DNA of 64,000 bases from Bog-756 sp052143895 (GTDB lineage Bacteria; Actinomycetota; Acidimicrobiia; Acidimicrobiales; RAAP-2): NCBI GenBank assembly GCA_052143895.1, contig JBKQRT010000224.1, positions 1 to 64,000 of the forward strand. Reading direction: 5' to 3'. The position numbers and the translations under genes were made by a program. Below are positions 35,503 through 43,682 of this stretch, in pieces. Numbering within the stretch: the first letter of the stretch is position 1; every line of letters begins with the position of its first letter. Under the pieces are notes generated by a model, which was not told where the DNA came from, ran no database searches, and was given only the letters and a program-made list of their open reading frames with translations.

Positions 35503-37098
35503 TCACTGCTTGTAGGCGTACGACTGGTAGGTGTCGGTGCTCGACCGACGCGCCCGGTTGACCGTGACGCCCAGGACGCGGCAATGGGTGGTTTCGAGCC
35601 GGCGGATGGTCCGCTCGAGGTCGGTGCGCTCGGTCCGACCTTCGGACGCGACCACCACGGCGCCACTGGACATGCTGCCGAGGATGGCGGTGTCCGGCAC
35701 GGCCAGCACGGGCGGGGTGTCCAGTAGCACCACGTCGGCCAGCAGCGGCAGCTGGTCCAGGACCGGCTGCATGCCGGGGCTCCCGAACAGCTCGCTCGGG
35801 TTGCCGAGCTCGGTGCCGGCGGGGAGCACCTGCAACCCGTAGATCCCGCTGTCGACGAGCATCGAGCTCACCGAGGACTTGTCGGGTTCGGGCCTGACGT
35901 CCCGCCGCGCCCGCGAGGGCATCGCCGGTGCCGAGCCTGCCCGTGGGCCGCCCGCGGACCGGTCGGACGATCCGTGGTCCTGGCGTGAGGGGCCCGGTCG
36001 TCCGTCCCGTTCCGGGCTCTTCCAGTTGGAGCGGATCAGATCGGCGAGCCCGGGGAGCCCCGACGTCTGCAGACCGAACACCTCCTCGAGGCGCGGCCTC
36101 CGGAAGTCGGCCGAGACCACGATCACCTTGCTGCCACTCATGGCCCAGGCGGCCGCCAGGTTGGCTGTCACGAAGGTCTTGCCGTCGCCGGGCTCCGGGC
36201 TGGTCACGACGATCACCGGGCAGGGCATGTCGTCCAGGATGACCCGGAGGCTGGTCCGCAGCTCGCGGACCGACTCCGCCATTAGGGACTGCGGCGCCTG
36301 GACCATGGCGATCGAGACCTTGCCGGTCCGGACGTCGCTGTCCTGTGGCAGCTCGGCCAGGATCGGAGAGTCGGTGATCTCCTCGATGTCGGGGCTGTTG
36401 CGCAACCGGGTGTCGAGTTGGTCACGCCCGAGGGCGATGCCGCATCCGACCAGCAGTCCGGCGACGACCCCGATCGCTCCGAGCTTGGTCTTACTGAGGC
36501 CCGTCGGTGCGCCCGGGTTGGGGGCGACCTGGATGCTGGCGTACGGCTCGCCGAATTGGATGTTGCTCTGCTGGGTCTGGAGCGTGCTGAGGGTGTTCTC
36601 CAGGCCGGTCAGCTTGGCCTGTGTCACCGCGTTCAAGCCGCCCTGCGCCTGCAGCGCGGCGATCTGATCGCCGAGCGAGACGATCGCGACGCCGAGCTTG
36701 TCGATCTGGGCCTGCACCAGCGACTGGGTCTCGTTGACGAAGGCCTGTGCATACGCCTTGGCCACCGCCTCGGCGCGGTCCGGATCGGAACCGGTGGCGG
36801 TGATGGTGAGGGTCCCCGTCGTCGGGTCGACCGTGCCGGTCACCGCGGCGGCGACCGCCGACACATCGGTTTCCCCGAGGATCTTGGCCGCGCCCATCTG
36901 GACGGCGGTGCTGCCGAGCTCCTGTACCGGGTCGGGAAGTGTGACCGCGGGCGTCGTCGAGCTCGAATTGGGGCTCGTGGTGGTCTCTTGGATCAGCGCG
37001 GTGGACTGGTACTGAGGTGCCTGGATCTTGGAATAGCCGAGCGCGACCACGACCGCGACGACGACGCTGACCGCGATGGTCAGCTTGCGCCGCCACAA
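35503..37098 (-). CDS. Wzc-like polysaccharide co-polymerase/tyrosine autokinase
   Basis: A BY-kinase that controls polysaccharide chain length and export (about 531 residues). The N-terminal Wzz domain has two membrane helices (KLTIAVSVVVAVVVALGYSK and KLGAIGVVAGLLVGCGIALG) around an extracellular coiled region. The kinase has Walker A in SPEPGDGKTFVTANLAAAW, A' in VIVVSADFRRPR and B in ADVVLLDTPPV, and a C-terminal tyrosine cluster in TDTYQSYAYKQ for autophosphorylation. A Pro/Arg/Ser-rich insert of about 45 residues lies between A' and B. The start is unclear: TTG 37098 is the only in-frame canonical codon, yet conserved-looking LTFLEFLSV lies just before it, back to an in-frame stop. Confidence 0.85.
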   Translation of the reverse strand: MWRRKLTIAVSVVVAVVVALGYSKIQAPQYQSTALIQETTTSPNSSSTTPAVTLPDPVQELGSTAVQMGAAKILGETDVSAVAAAVTGTVDPTTGTLTITATGSDPDRAEAVAKAYAQAFVNETQSLVQAQIDKLGVAIVSLGDQIAALQAQGGLNAVTQAKLTGLENTLSTLQTQQSNIQFGEPYASIQVAPNPGAPTGLSKTKLGAIGVVAGLLVGCGIALGRDQLDTRLRNSPDIEEITDSPILAELPQDSDVRTGKVSIAMVQAPQSLMAESVRELRTSLRVILDDMPCPVIVVTSPEPGDGKTFVTANLAAAWAMSGSKVIVVSADFRRPRLEEVFGLQTSGLPGLADLIRSNWKSPERDGRPGPSRQDHGSSDRSAGGPRAGSAPAMPSRARRDVRPEPDKSSVSSMLVDSGIYGLQVLPAGTELGNPSELFGSPGMQPVLDQLPLLADVVLLDTPPVLAVPDTAILGSMSSGAVVVASEGRTERTDLERTIRRLETTHCRVLGVTVNRARRSSTDTYQSYAYKQ

Positions 37099-37269
37099 GA
37101 CGGAGAGGAATTCGAGGAAGGTCAGTGGAGGCTCGATTCAGGAGGGGCGTCGGACGGATACAGACAATACGACCCCGGTGCACCGGGCCGGCACCGCAGT
37201 GCGAGCAGGGGTCCCTCGGAGCGGCCGGCCCTGCCGAGGGTGCCCGAGGCACCGCTGGAAGGGGCGAGC

Positions 37270-38457
37270 TTAGGCGACCGCATGTTCGCTCCGGACGCGG
37301 TCCATGACCGCCGCCATGCTTCGGGCGCGCTCTCGCCACGACGGGACCGGGGTGTCCTCGAAGCGGGCCGGCAGACCGGCCGGAGCGTCCAGCGCTAGGG
37401 CGTCGGTGGTGGCCTGGACGAAGTGGTCCCGGTCGGCGACGACCACGGGCGCTCCGAGGTCGCGGAACCCGGCGATCGGCGTGGCGATCGTCGGCCGTCC
37501 GGCGGCGAGGCACTCGTAGGCCTTGATGGGATCGAGGCTCTCGGTGAAGGGGTTCACGAGATGGGGGACGATGATCACGTCGGCGTGCTGGAGGAAGGCA
37601 GGGATCTGGTCGTACGGCCGGGGACCGAGGAGGTGCACGGTGGGCACGTGCTCCAGCTGGGAGGTCACGTCCGCCGGCAGGACGTTGGGCCCGATCAGGA
37701 CCACGCGGAGGTCCGGGCACGACCGGGCGAGTTCGAGGACGAGCGGCACGTCGAGGCGTTCCTCGTGCAGCGTGCCGACATAGACGGCCACCGGCGACGG
37801 GGGAAGCGACGACGGGCGCGGTCGGGGGGTCCGGAACAGGTCCACGTCCACCCCGTTGGGAATGAGCTCGACCGCCCGGCTCGTACCGCGTGAACGCTCG
37901 AGATCGCTGGAGCAGACCACCACGGCGTCGCTCCGCTCCAGCAGGAGGCGATCGTCCGACAAGAGCCGGGCGCGCTGACGGGGTGCCAGCGGCGCGAGGA
38001 GCCAGTCGTCGGTGATGTCGTAGAGGCTCGGCCACCCGGTCCGGACGGCGAACCCGGCATAGGACGCGTCGTTGATCCACAGCAGTGGGTGCTCGAGGCC
38101 CAAGGCGTCGACAGCATCGAGGATCTGCCGCCCGAGCGACCGGTCGGCGAAGGGGCCGAGCGACCGGGGCCACCACTTGCGGGGGCGGAGCACGTGCACC
38201 CGGGGGTGGACCCGCTCCAACCGGGGCCCCAGAATGCCGTGGGTGGTGCCGTGCCGGAGCTCGTGAGGAATGTCGATGGCGGGCGCGACGTACAGGACGT
38301 CTACGGAGGGGTCGAGGTCGACGATCTCGTCGACCAGGATGCGCATCCGGCGCCGCACGTCACTCCACGGCTCGAGGGAGCAGACCACCAGGGACCGAGC
38401 CGCCGGCGGCCGTTCGCTGGAGATCGCTGTCCGTTCCCCGGTGCCCTCACGCTCCAT
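37270..38457 (-). CDS. GT4-like glycosyltransferase (TuaH-type)
   Basis: A 395-residue GT-B protein. SLVVCSLEPWSDVRRRMRIL, LLWINDASYAGFAVRTGWPS, LYDITDDWLL and VVVCSSDLERSRG precede the donor part: IPNGVDVDLFRTP, VAVYVGTLHEERLDVPLVLE and NPFTESLDPIKAYECLAAGR (variant of the E-rich sugar-binding loop). The YDxTDDW block is typical of TuaH-like glycosyltransferases. ATG 38457 follows AAGGGA; the in-frame ATG at 38562 is unsupported. It lies 171 bp upstream of the Wzc-like kinase on the same strand. Confidence 0.83.
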   Translation of the reverse strand: MEREGTGERTAISSERPPAARSLVVCSLEPWSDVRRRMRILVDEIVDLDPSVDVLYVAPAIDIPHELRHGTTHGILGPRLERVHPRVHVLRPRKWWPRSLGPFADRSLGRQILDAVDALGLEHPLLWINDASYAGFAVRTGWPSLYDITDDWLLAPLAPRQRARLLSDDRLLLERSDAVVVCSSDLERSRGTSRAVELIPNGVDVDLFRTPRPRPSSLPPSPVAVYVGTLHEERLDVPLVLELARSCPDLRVVLIGPNVLPADVTSQLEHVPTVHLLGPRPYDQIPAFLQHADVIIVPHLVNPFTESLDPIKAYECLAAGRPTIATPIAGFRDLGAPVVVADRDHFVQATTDALALDAPAGLPARFEDTPVPSWRERARSMAAVMDRVRSEHAVA

Positions 38458-38641
38458 GTCCGTTCCCTTGACGTCTACTCTTCGATCGCCGTGGCGTGTG
38501 CAAGGCGCTGATCCACCCGTAGCACCGGGATCGTAGATACCGTCGACACCGTACCGGCTCACCTTGAGTTCGATGTGAGGACGGCGGGAAGCACCCCCGA
38601 GGGCCTGACCGGCGTCGAACCGGTCACCGGCCGTCTACCGA

Positions 38642-38707
38642 CCGGCGTCGGTACTGCATCGGTCCAGCGTCGGTCCGGCGTCGGTACTGCATCGGTCCAG
38701 CATCGGA
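38642..38707. repeat. 33-bp tandem duplication in a divergent promoter region
   Basis: Two near-identical 33-bp units, 38642-38674 and 38675-38707, begin CCGGCGTCGGTACTGCATCG; they differ only near the end of the second. They lie in the 412-bp interval (38458-38869) between the divergent GT4 and polymerase genes, which has no convincing gene, so they could hold duplicated regulator sites. Confidence 0.85.
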
Positions 38708-38869
38708 CCTGTGGCGGGCCGCCCACGGACCAGGCCACGGACCGGATCGGAGACGGGCCCGAATCGAGCGGACGGGCCTGAAGTCCGGAGCCACGTGCAG
38801 GTCGGGCGCTACGCTTGCTAGTCCGTACCCACCGATGCATCGCGGCCGTCCGCGCCGGAGAGCACACCC

Positions 38870-40360
38870 ATGATGAGCCGGACAACGACACAGCGCTCGG
38901 GCCAGATCTTCGGCCGCAGGCGCCCACGAACGCGCCGGCGTCGACTGGCGAGGAGCTCGGCGACATGGCTCGGGGTGCTCGCAGTCGCCGCCGCCGTCGG
39001 AGTGGTCGTGGAGCGGAGCCGGGCCGTCGGTCTTGCGCTGGCCGCGCTGGTGCTCGGCGTGGGCGTCCTCATCGCCGACCCGCTCCTGCTCGTGGTGATT
39101 GCCCTTCCCGGGTCGCTGCTGATCCAGCGGATCGGCGGGAGCAGCACCAACCTCAGTGCCGCCGACCTCCTGGTGTTCGTGGGAGCTCTCGTCTCGCTCT
39201 TCTTCATCCGTTGGAGCGAGGCGCCCACGCTCCGGGAGTTCTTGCGGGGAATCGTCTGGTTCCAGGCCGTGCTGGTGCTGGTGCTGGTGGCCCACCCCAA
39301 CCGCTACAACATCGTGGAGTGGTTCCACCGCTGGTCCTACCTGGGCGGGAGCGTCCTGGTCGGTTGGGCCATCGCCACCTACGGCCGCACCAAGCAGGCA
39401 GTCCGCATCTACCTGCTCGGCGCCTCGGTGATCGCGCTGATCGCCATGGAGCACGCGGTCACCCAGGGCTTCGTCCCGGCCCAGTGGGGCGTCTACCAGA
39501 AGAACGCCATCGGGGCGATCATGCTGATCGCCGTCCTGATCGCCCAGATCAACCCGCCGTGGACCGGCATCGGCCGCCGGGAGGCGCGGGTGAACAAGTA
39601 CCTCTGCGTCGGGGGCCTGCTGGCATCCCAGTCGCGCCAGGCGGCCATCCTGCTGATCCTGGCCCTGGCGCTCGCCTACTTCCTGAACCCGGAGTTGCGG
39701 AGCCGGTCGAAACTCCTGTTGGCCGGCGCCGTCCCGTTGGTCGTCGCCCTGTACTACAGCTTCACGATCAACGCCCGGGTCAACCCGAAGTTCAACTCGG
39801 TGTCCGTCCGGGTCGACCAGATCTCGGCCGCCTTCCACGTCTGGCACCTCAGCCCTGTGTTCGGGGAAGGGATGCGCTTCTACAACCTTCCCCAGTTCCT
39901 CTTCGTCACCGCCCCGCCCAACGTGTTCATCGACAACCTGGCGTCGACCGGCATCGTCGGATCACTCGCCTTCCTCTTCATGGTCTTCGTCACCATGCGG
40001 ACCCTGATCCGCATCCCGTACGTCTACGGGACCTTGGGAATGATCGTCCTCCTCGCCCACTACGTCGACGGTCTCTTCGACATCTTCTGGATCGGGGCGT
40101 CGTCCATCGCTCCGTTCATCATCGCCGGTATCTCGCTCGGTATCGCCGACCTGCACCGGTCCGGAGACGCCTGGCTGCTGCCCGACGGGAGTACCAAGGA
40201 CCTGGCTGGGCGTCACCGAGGCCCGGCGGGTCGCGGCAGCCGGGCCGTCCACCGGGGGTCGCTCGCGTTCGAGCGGTCGTTCGTCGCCGTCCGCCGATCG
40301 ACGGGGACGGCGACCGCGGAGATGGCACGGCTGATGGGCCGGCTCGTCCCGGCGCGCTGA
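38870..40360 (+). CDS. O-antigen ligase/polymerase-like membrane protein (Wzy-like)
   Basis: A polytopic membrane protein of 496 residues with about 10-11 helices, e.g. LGVLAVAAAVGVVVE, LALAALVLGVGVLIADPLLL and LLLAGAVPLVVALYYSF. A large periplasmic loop carries HLSPVFGEGMRFYNL, the GxGxG/H-like region of O-antigen ligases and Wzy polymerases; NVFIDNLASTGIVGSLAFLF follows as usual. It should join or polymerise lipid-linked repeat units outside the membrane. The C-terminal 70 residues are basic and cytoplasmic. ATG 38870 opens the gene; a GT4 follows 7 bp after the stop, so they are cotranscribed. Confidence 0.82.
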   Translation: MMSRTTTQRSGQIFGRRRPRTRRRRLARSSATWLGVLAVAAAVGVVVERSRAVGLALAALVLGVGVLIADPLLLVVIALPGSLLIQRIGGSSTNLSAADLLVFVGALVSLFFIRWSEAPTLREFLRGIVWFQAVLVLVLVAHPNRYNIVEWFHRWSYLGGSVLVGWAIATYGRTKQAVRIYLLGASVIALIAMEHAVTQGFVPAQWGVYQKNAIGAIMLIAVLIAQINPPWTGIGRREARVNKYLCVGGLLASQSRQAAILLILALALAYFLNPELRSRSKLLLAGAVPLVVALYYSFTINARVNPKFNSVSVRVDQISAAFHVWHLSPVFGEGMRFYNLPQFLFVTAPPNVFIDNLASTGIVGSLAFLFMVFVTMRTLIRIPYVYGTLGMIVLLAHYVDGLFDIFWIGASSIAPFIIAGISLGIADLHRSGDAWLLPDGSTKDLAGRHRGPAGRGSRAVHRGSLAFERSFVAVRRSTGTATAEMARLMGRLVPAR

Positions 40361-40367
40361 ACGGCCA

Positions 40368-41420
40368 GTGACCGACCGTCTGCCGCGTCTCGTCTACAAC
40401 GCACTCCCACTCGATCCGAACGGCGGTGGCGTGAGCACGTACATTCGCGAGCTCCTGGCCGCCATGGTGGCCGAGGTCGACGCCGACCTGACGGCAGCCG
40501 TCCATCCCGAGGGCCTCGCCGAACTGGCGCCGGGGATCACCCCGCTGGTGAAGCCCACGTCGCACGGCGTCAGACGGGCGCTGGCCAGCGCGGTCGGATT
40601 CGGCCCGGCCGACCTGACTCACGGGCTCGACGTCGACCTGCCACTGCGTCGACCGGGGACGATGGTGTCGACGGTCCACGACATGGCCATCTTCGACACG
40701 CCGTGGGCCTTTCCGAAGTGCCGGATCGTGGGCGAGCAGCAGATCCTGAAGCACTCGCTGCGGCGCGCCGATGCCATCGTCGCGGTGTCGGCGTTCACCG
40801 CCGCGCGGGTCAGGGTGCTGACCGGGCGCGACGCCGTCGTCGTGCACTCGGCCCCCGGCCCGGGCATGGTTGCCCCATCGTCCGTGGAGGTTGCCCGGGT
40901 CCGCCAGTGCTATGCACTGCCGGAGCGGTTCGTGCTGCACGTGGGCAATATCGAGCCCCGCAAGGACATCGCCACGCTCGCCGGAGCCTGCCGGTCCGTG
41001 CCGGTCCCGCTCGTCCTCACCGGTCAGCGGCTCTGGGGCCACCAGCCCCCGGAGGGCTCGGTGGAGATCGGACACGTCCCGTTGTCCGACCTGCCGGCCC
41101 TCTACGGAGCGGCGACCCTCGTCGGCTACGCCTCCCGGTACGAGGGCTTCGGCCTGCCACCCCTCGAGGCCATGGCCTGCGGGGCCGCGGTGGTGAGCAC
41201 CCCCGTTCCGGCGGTCACCGAGCTCGTCGGCGACGGTGCGTCGACGTTCCGTCCGGGGGACGTCGACGGGCTCTCCCGCACGCTGCGCGAGCTGCTGGAC
41301 GACGAGCCCCGGCGCCGTGACCTGGCGCGGCTGGGCAGCGAGCGGGTCCGGGGGTTGAGCTGGGCCCGCACCGCAAAGGAGACGGCCGACGTCTACCGGT
41401 CGCTCGGCCTGGAGGTCTGA
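40368..41420 (+). CDS. GT4 family glycosyltransferase
   Basis: A 350-residue GT-B enzyme, mannosyl/rhamnosyl type. LVYNALPLDPNGGGVSTYIR opens it; VSTVHDMAIFDTPWAFPKCR and IVAVSAFTAARV are acceptor-domain blocks; FVLHVGNIEPRKDIATLAGA and YEGFGLPPLEAMACGAAVVS form the donor site. The GTG start at 40368 is 7 bp past the polymerase stop. It belongs to the polysaccharide assembly set. Confidence 0.88.
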   Translation: MTDRLPRLVYNALPLDPNGGGVSTYIRELLAAMVAEVDADLTAAVHPEGLAELAPGITPLVKPTSHGVRRALASAVGFGPADLTHGLDVDLPLRRPGTMVSTVHDMAIFDTPWAFPKCRIVGEQQILKHSLRRADAIVAVSAFTAARVRVLTGRDAVVVHSAPGPGMVAPSSVEVARVRQCYALPERFVLHVGNIEPRKDIATLAGACRSVPVPLVLTGQRLWGHQPPEGSVEIGHVPLSDLPALYGAATLVGYASRYEGFGLPPLEAMACGAAVVSTPVPAVTELVGDGASTFRPGDVDGLSRTLRELLDDEPRRRDLARLGSERVRGLSWARTAKETADVYRSLGLEV

Positions 41421-41507
41421 TCGCCCACCGTCGGAGGAGGGTGCGGGGCCCACCGTCCACAGCCGGGGCGAGCTTCAGGCCGCTCCCGGAGCTGCCGATG
41501 AAGGTGC

Positions 41508-42299
41508 GTGGGGTATGGCACGAGGGGTGAACAACACCTCCTGAACGATGGGCTCCCGGCGACGGCAGAGTCGGCGTGCGCGTTGCTGGCCCCCGGGGCT
41601 GAACGGCCGGTACAACGAATGGGTCAGGTCGTGGCGCACGGGCCGGTCCGCCTGCCGGGTCGGATCCCGGAGCACCTGCCCGACGTCTGCCTCCCACCCG
41701 AGTTGCTGGCCGACCTCCACGAGCCACGCCTGATCATCACCCCGGACTACGTCGGGCGCGACCGTCGGAGACCGGGGTGGCGCGGCCGCCGGACCGCGTT
41801 GTGGCCGGGGCCGTCGCTCCGGGCCAGGCAGGCGCTGGCGGTGGCGCTGGTGACCACGGCCGCGGTGGTCCCGCTTACCCTGATCGCCTCGCCGGCACCG
41901 ATCTCGCCGACGGCGCCGACCAGCCAGCGCAGCGCGGTGGCGGCCGCAGGTGACCGCGTCGTCCGGTCGGCCCGCACCGCCGGCGCGGGAGCGGCACGGC
42001 GTGCGCCATCGGCCCGGCACGGGGTCCAGGAAGCCGTGACCGGAGGCATCGGCGCGGTGGCTGCCGTCCGCGCCCAGTCGGCTGGGGCGCTCCGCACCGC
42101 CCGCGCCGATTCACGCCAGCTCGCTGCCGACCGGGCGGCGCTGGTGGTCGAGGCGCGCCAGGCACTGCGGGCGTCCCGCCTGGCGGCCCGATCCGCCCGG
42201 ATCGCCGGTGAGCCCCGCGGGCCAGGCCCGCGGGGGCTGCGGGCCATTCGATCCGCGACCCCCGGTCCTCCTCCAACCCACCTGGTCGTCCCATCGTGA
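41508..42299 (+). CDS. Hypothetical single-span membrane protein, paralogue A
   Basis: A 263-residue protein. The cytoplasmic part contains LPDVCLPPELLADLHEPRLI and YVGRDRRRPGWRGR, then one membrane helix (QALAVALVTTAAVVPLTLIA) and a long Ala/Arg-rich outer part (about 140-255) with helical repeats. The LADLHE and YVGxDRR elements recur in the next gene, so the two are paralogues. GTG 41508 is used; ATG 41619 is an in-frame alternative. Function is unknown; it lies inside the polysaccharide locus. Confidence 0.6.
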   Translation: MGYGTRGEQHLLNDGLPATAESACALLAPGAERPVQRMGQVVAHGPVRLPGRIPEHLPDVCLPPELLADLHEPRLIITPDYVGRDRRRPGWRGRRTALWPGPSLRARQALAVALVTTAAVVPLTLIASPAPISPTAPTSQRSAVAAAGDRVVRSARTAGAGAARRAPSARHGVQEAVTGGIGAVAAVRAQSAGALRTARADSRQLAADRAALVVEARQALRASRLAARSARIAGEPRGPGPRGLRAIRSATPGPPPTHLVVPS

Positions 42300-42335
42300 A
42301 CTTCAGCTCCGCCAGGTTCGTGCCGATCTGACTGC

Positions 42336-43502
42336 ATGGGGCAAGGCCTGACAGATCACGGCTCCATGTCTCCGTTCAGTGGCACAGACCGTTCCGCGTG
42401 GGACTCCCTGTTGCATGAGGGAGCGCTCGGTGCGACGACCGACGAGTCGGCACCCCTCCCGGGCGGCGACCTTCCCGATGTGGAGGAGTTCGCCGGCGCC
42501 GAGGTCCTCGACCATCTCCTGGCGGACCTGCACGAACAGAACCTCGTCTTCTCCGCCGGGTATGTCGGACCCGACCGACGGGCCACCGGCCTCCGGGCCC
42601 GCCTGGGACGCGCTACCTTCCGGCAGCGCCGGTCGTTGCTCCGGCTGGAGCTCGTCGTTCTCGGGGTGGTCGCGGTCATGGTGACGGCATCACTCCTGTT
42701 CATCCCCTCGGGCGCGGTCTCGTCCCGGTCGGCTGCGGTGTCCGACCCCGGCCCGGGGTCATCGGCACCGACCCAGGGCGCGTCGTCGGCCCCGACCCAC
42801 ACCGCCAATCCGTTCTCGCCGACACTGCCGTCGGCCACCCGCCCTGCCGCCGCGTCCTCGACGACGCACCAGCCGACGCCGACCACGGTGGCGGCTCCGT
42901 CGAGGGCCGGTGCCACCAGGAGCGCGCCGTCGGCGGCCGCCGCTCCTGCGAGCCCGGCTCCGTCCCCGGCCCCGGCGGCCCCTCCGGCCACCACCCCGAC
43001 GACCGCGCCCCCGGACGTGGCGCTCACCCCGCAGCAGATGGGGGCCGAGGCGCTGGCGCTGGTGCGCTATCCGTGGCAGGACATCCCGGGCTACACCATC
43101 CAATTCCTCCCGATCTCCGATGCGCCGTCACCGGGGTTCTACGGGAACACCACCTTCACCTGGGGCCAGGCGGGAGGGACGTCCGACCTGTACGTCTACC
43201 CGGGCGAGACCGTCGACGAGCTCGCCGGGATCACCGCCTTCGAGATCGGCCACGAGGTCGATGCCGCCGCGGTCGAGCCCGAAGGAGGAGAGACCCAGAT
43301 CGAGAACGTCCTGGGGATCCACCCGGCCAGCTGGGCGCCCGACTGCGACTGTGCCGAACAGGGATTCCTCTCGGGCTGGTATGCCGCCGCCTTCTCCAAC
43401 TACTGGTCGCCCGGCGTGGGTGACTGGAGCCAACTCGCGTCGGAGCCCACGGGAGCGGTCCTGGCCGCCGTCGAGCCCTGGTTCAACCCGCCGATTCCCT
43501 GA
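42336..43502 (+). CDS. Membrane-anchored protein with degenerate metalloprotease-like domain, paralogue B
   Basis: A 388-residue protein: cytoplasmic segment with EVLDHLLADLHEQN and YVGPDRRAT (shared with the preceding gene), one helix (LELVVLGVVAVMVTASLLFI), a Ser/Thr/Pro/Ala-rich stalk (about 120-225) and a C-terminal domain. That domain has ITAFEIGHEVDAA, which aligns with the HExxH-x-VD zinc motif of small actinobacterial proteases but with Phe in place of the first His, then WAPDCDCAEQGFL and GWYAAAFSNYW. So it is probably a binding pseudo-enzyme. No family is confirmed; start 42336 or ATG 42366. Confidence 0.65.
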   Translation: MGQGLTDHGSMSPFSGTDRSAWDSLLHEGALGATTDESAPLPGGDLPDVEEFAGAEVLDHLLADLHEQNLVFSAGYVGPDRRATGLRARLGRATFRQRRSLLRLELVVLGVVAVMVTASLLFIPSGAVSSRSAAVSDPGPGSSAPTQGASSAPTHTANPFSPTLPSATRPAAASSTTHQPTPTTVAAPSRAGATRSAPSAAAAPASPAPSPAPAAPPATTPTTAPPDVALTPQQMGAEALALVRYPWQDIPGYTIQFLPISDAPSPGFYGNTTFTWGQAGGTSDLYVYPGETVDELAGITAFEIGHEVDAAAVEPEGGETQIENVLGIHPASWAPDCDCAEQGFLSGWYAAAFSNYWSPGVGDWSQLASEPTGAVLAAVEPWFNPPIP

Positions 43503-43573
43503 CATGCCGACCGCGATGCCCGCCGGCGGTGGCGCCGACCGACTGACCGAGCCCCCCGGCACCGGACCGCCCC

Positions 43574-43597
43574 CGGGCCCGTCCCCTCGGGGGCCCG
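43574..43597. terminator. GC-rich hairpin before the carrier-protein operon
   Basis: A 7-bp stem CGGGCCC (43574-43580) with GGGCCCG (43591-43597) and a 10-base loop. It lies 72 bp after the degenerate-protease gene and 86 bp before the GT4 that opens the next operon. There is no T-run. Confidence 0.35.
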
Positions 43598-43682
43598 ACC
43601 CACCCGGTCCTCTCCTGCTGTTACCGTCGGTCTTGGGTACGGGAACCTCGGAGGCCCGTGGGCCTGATGCCCAACGTTCACC

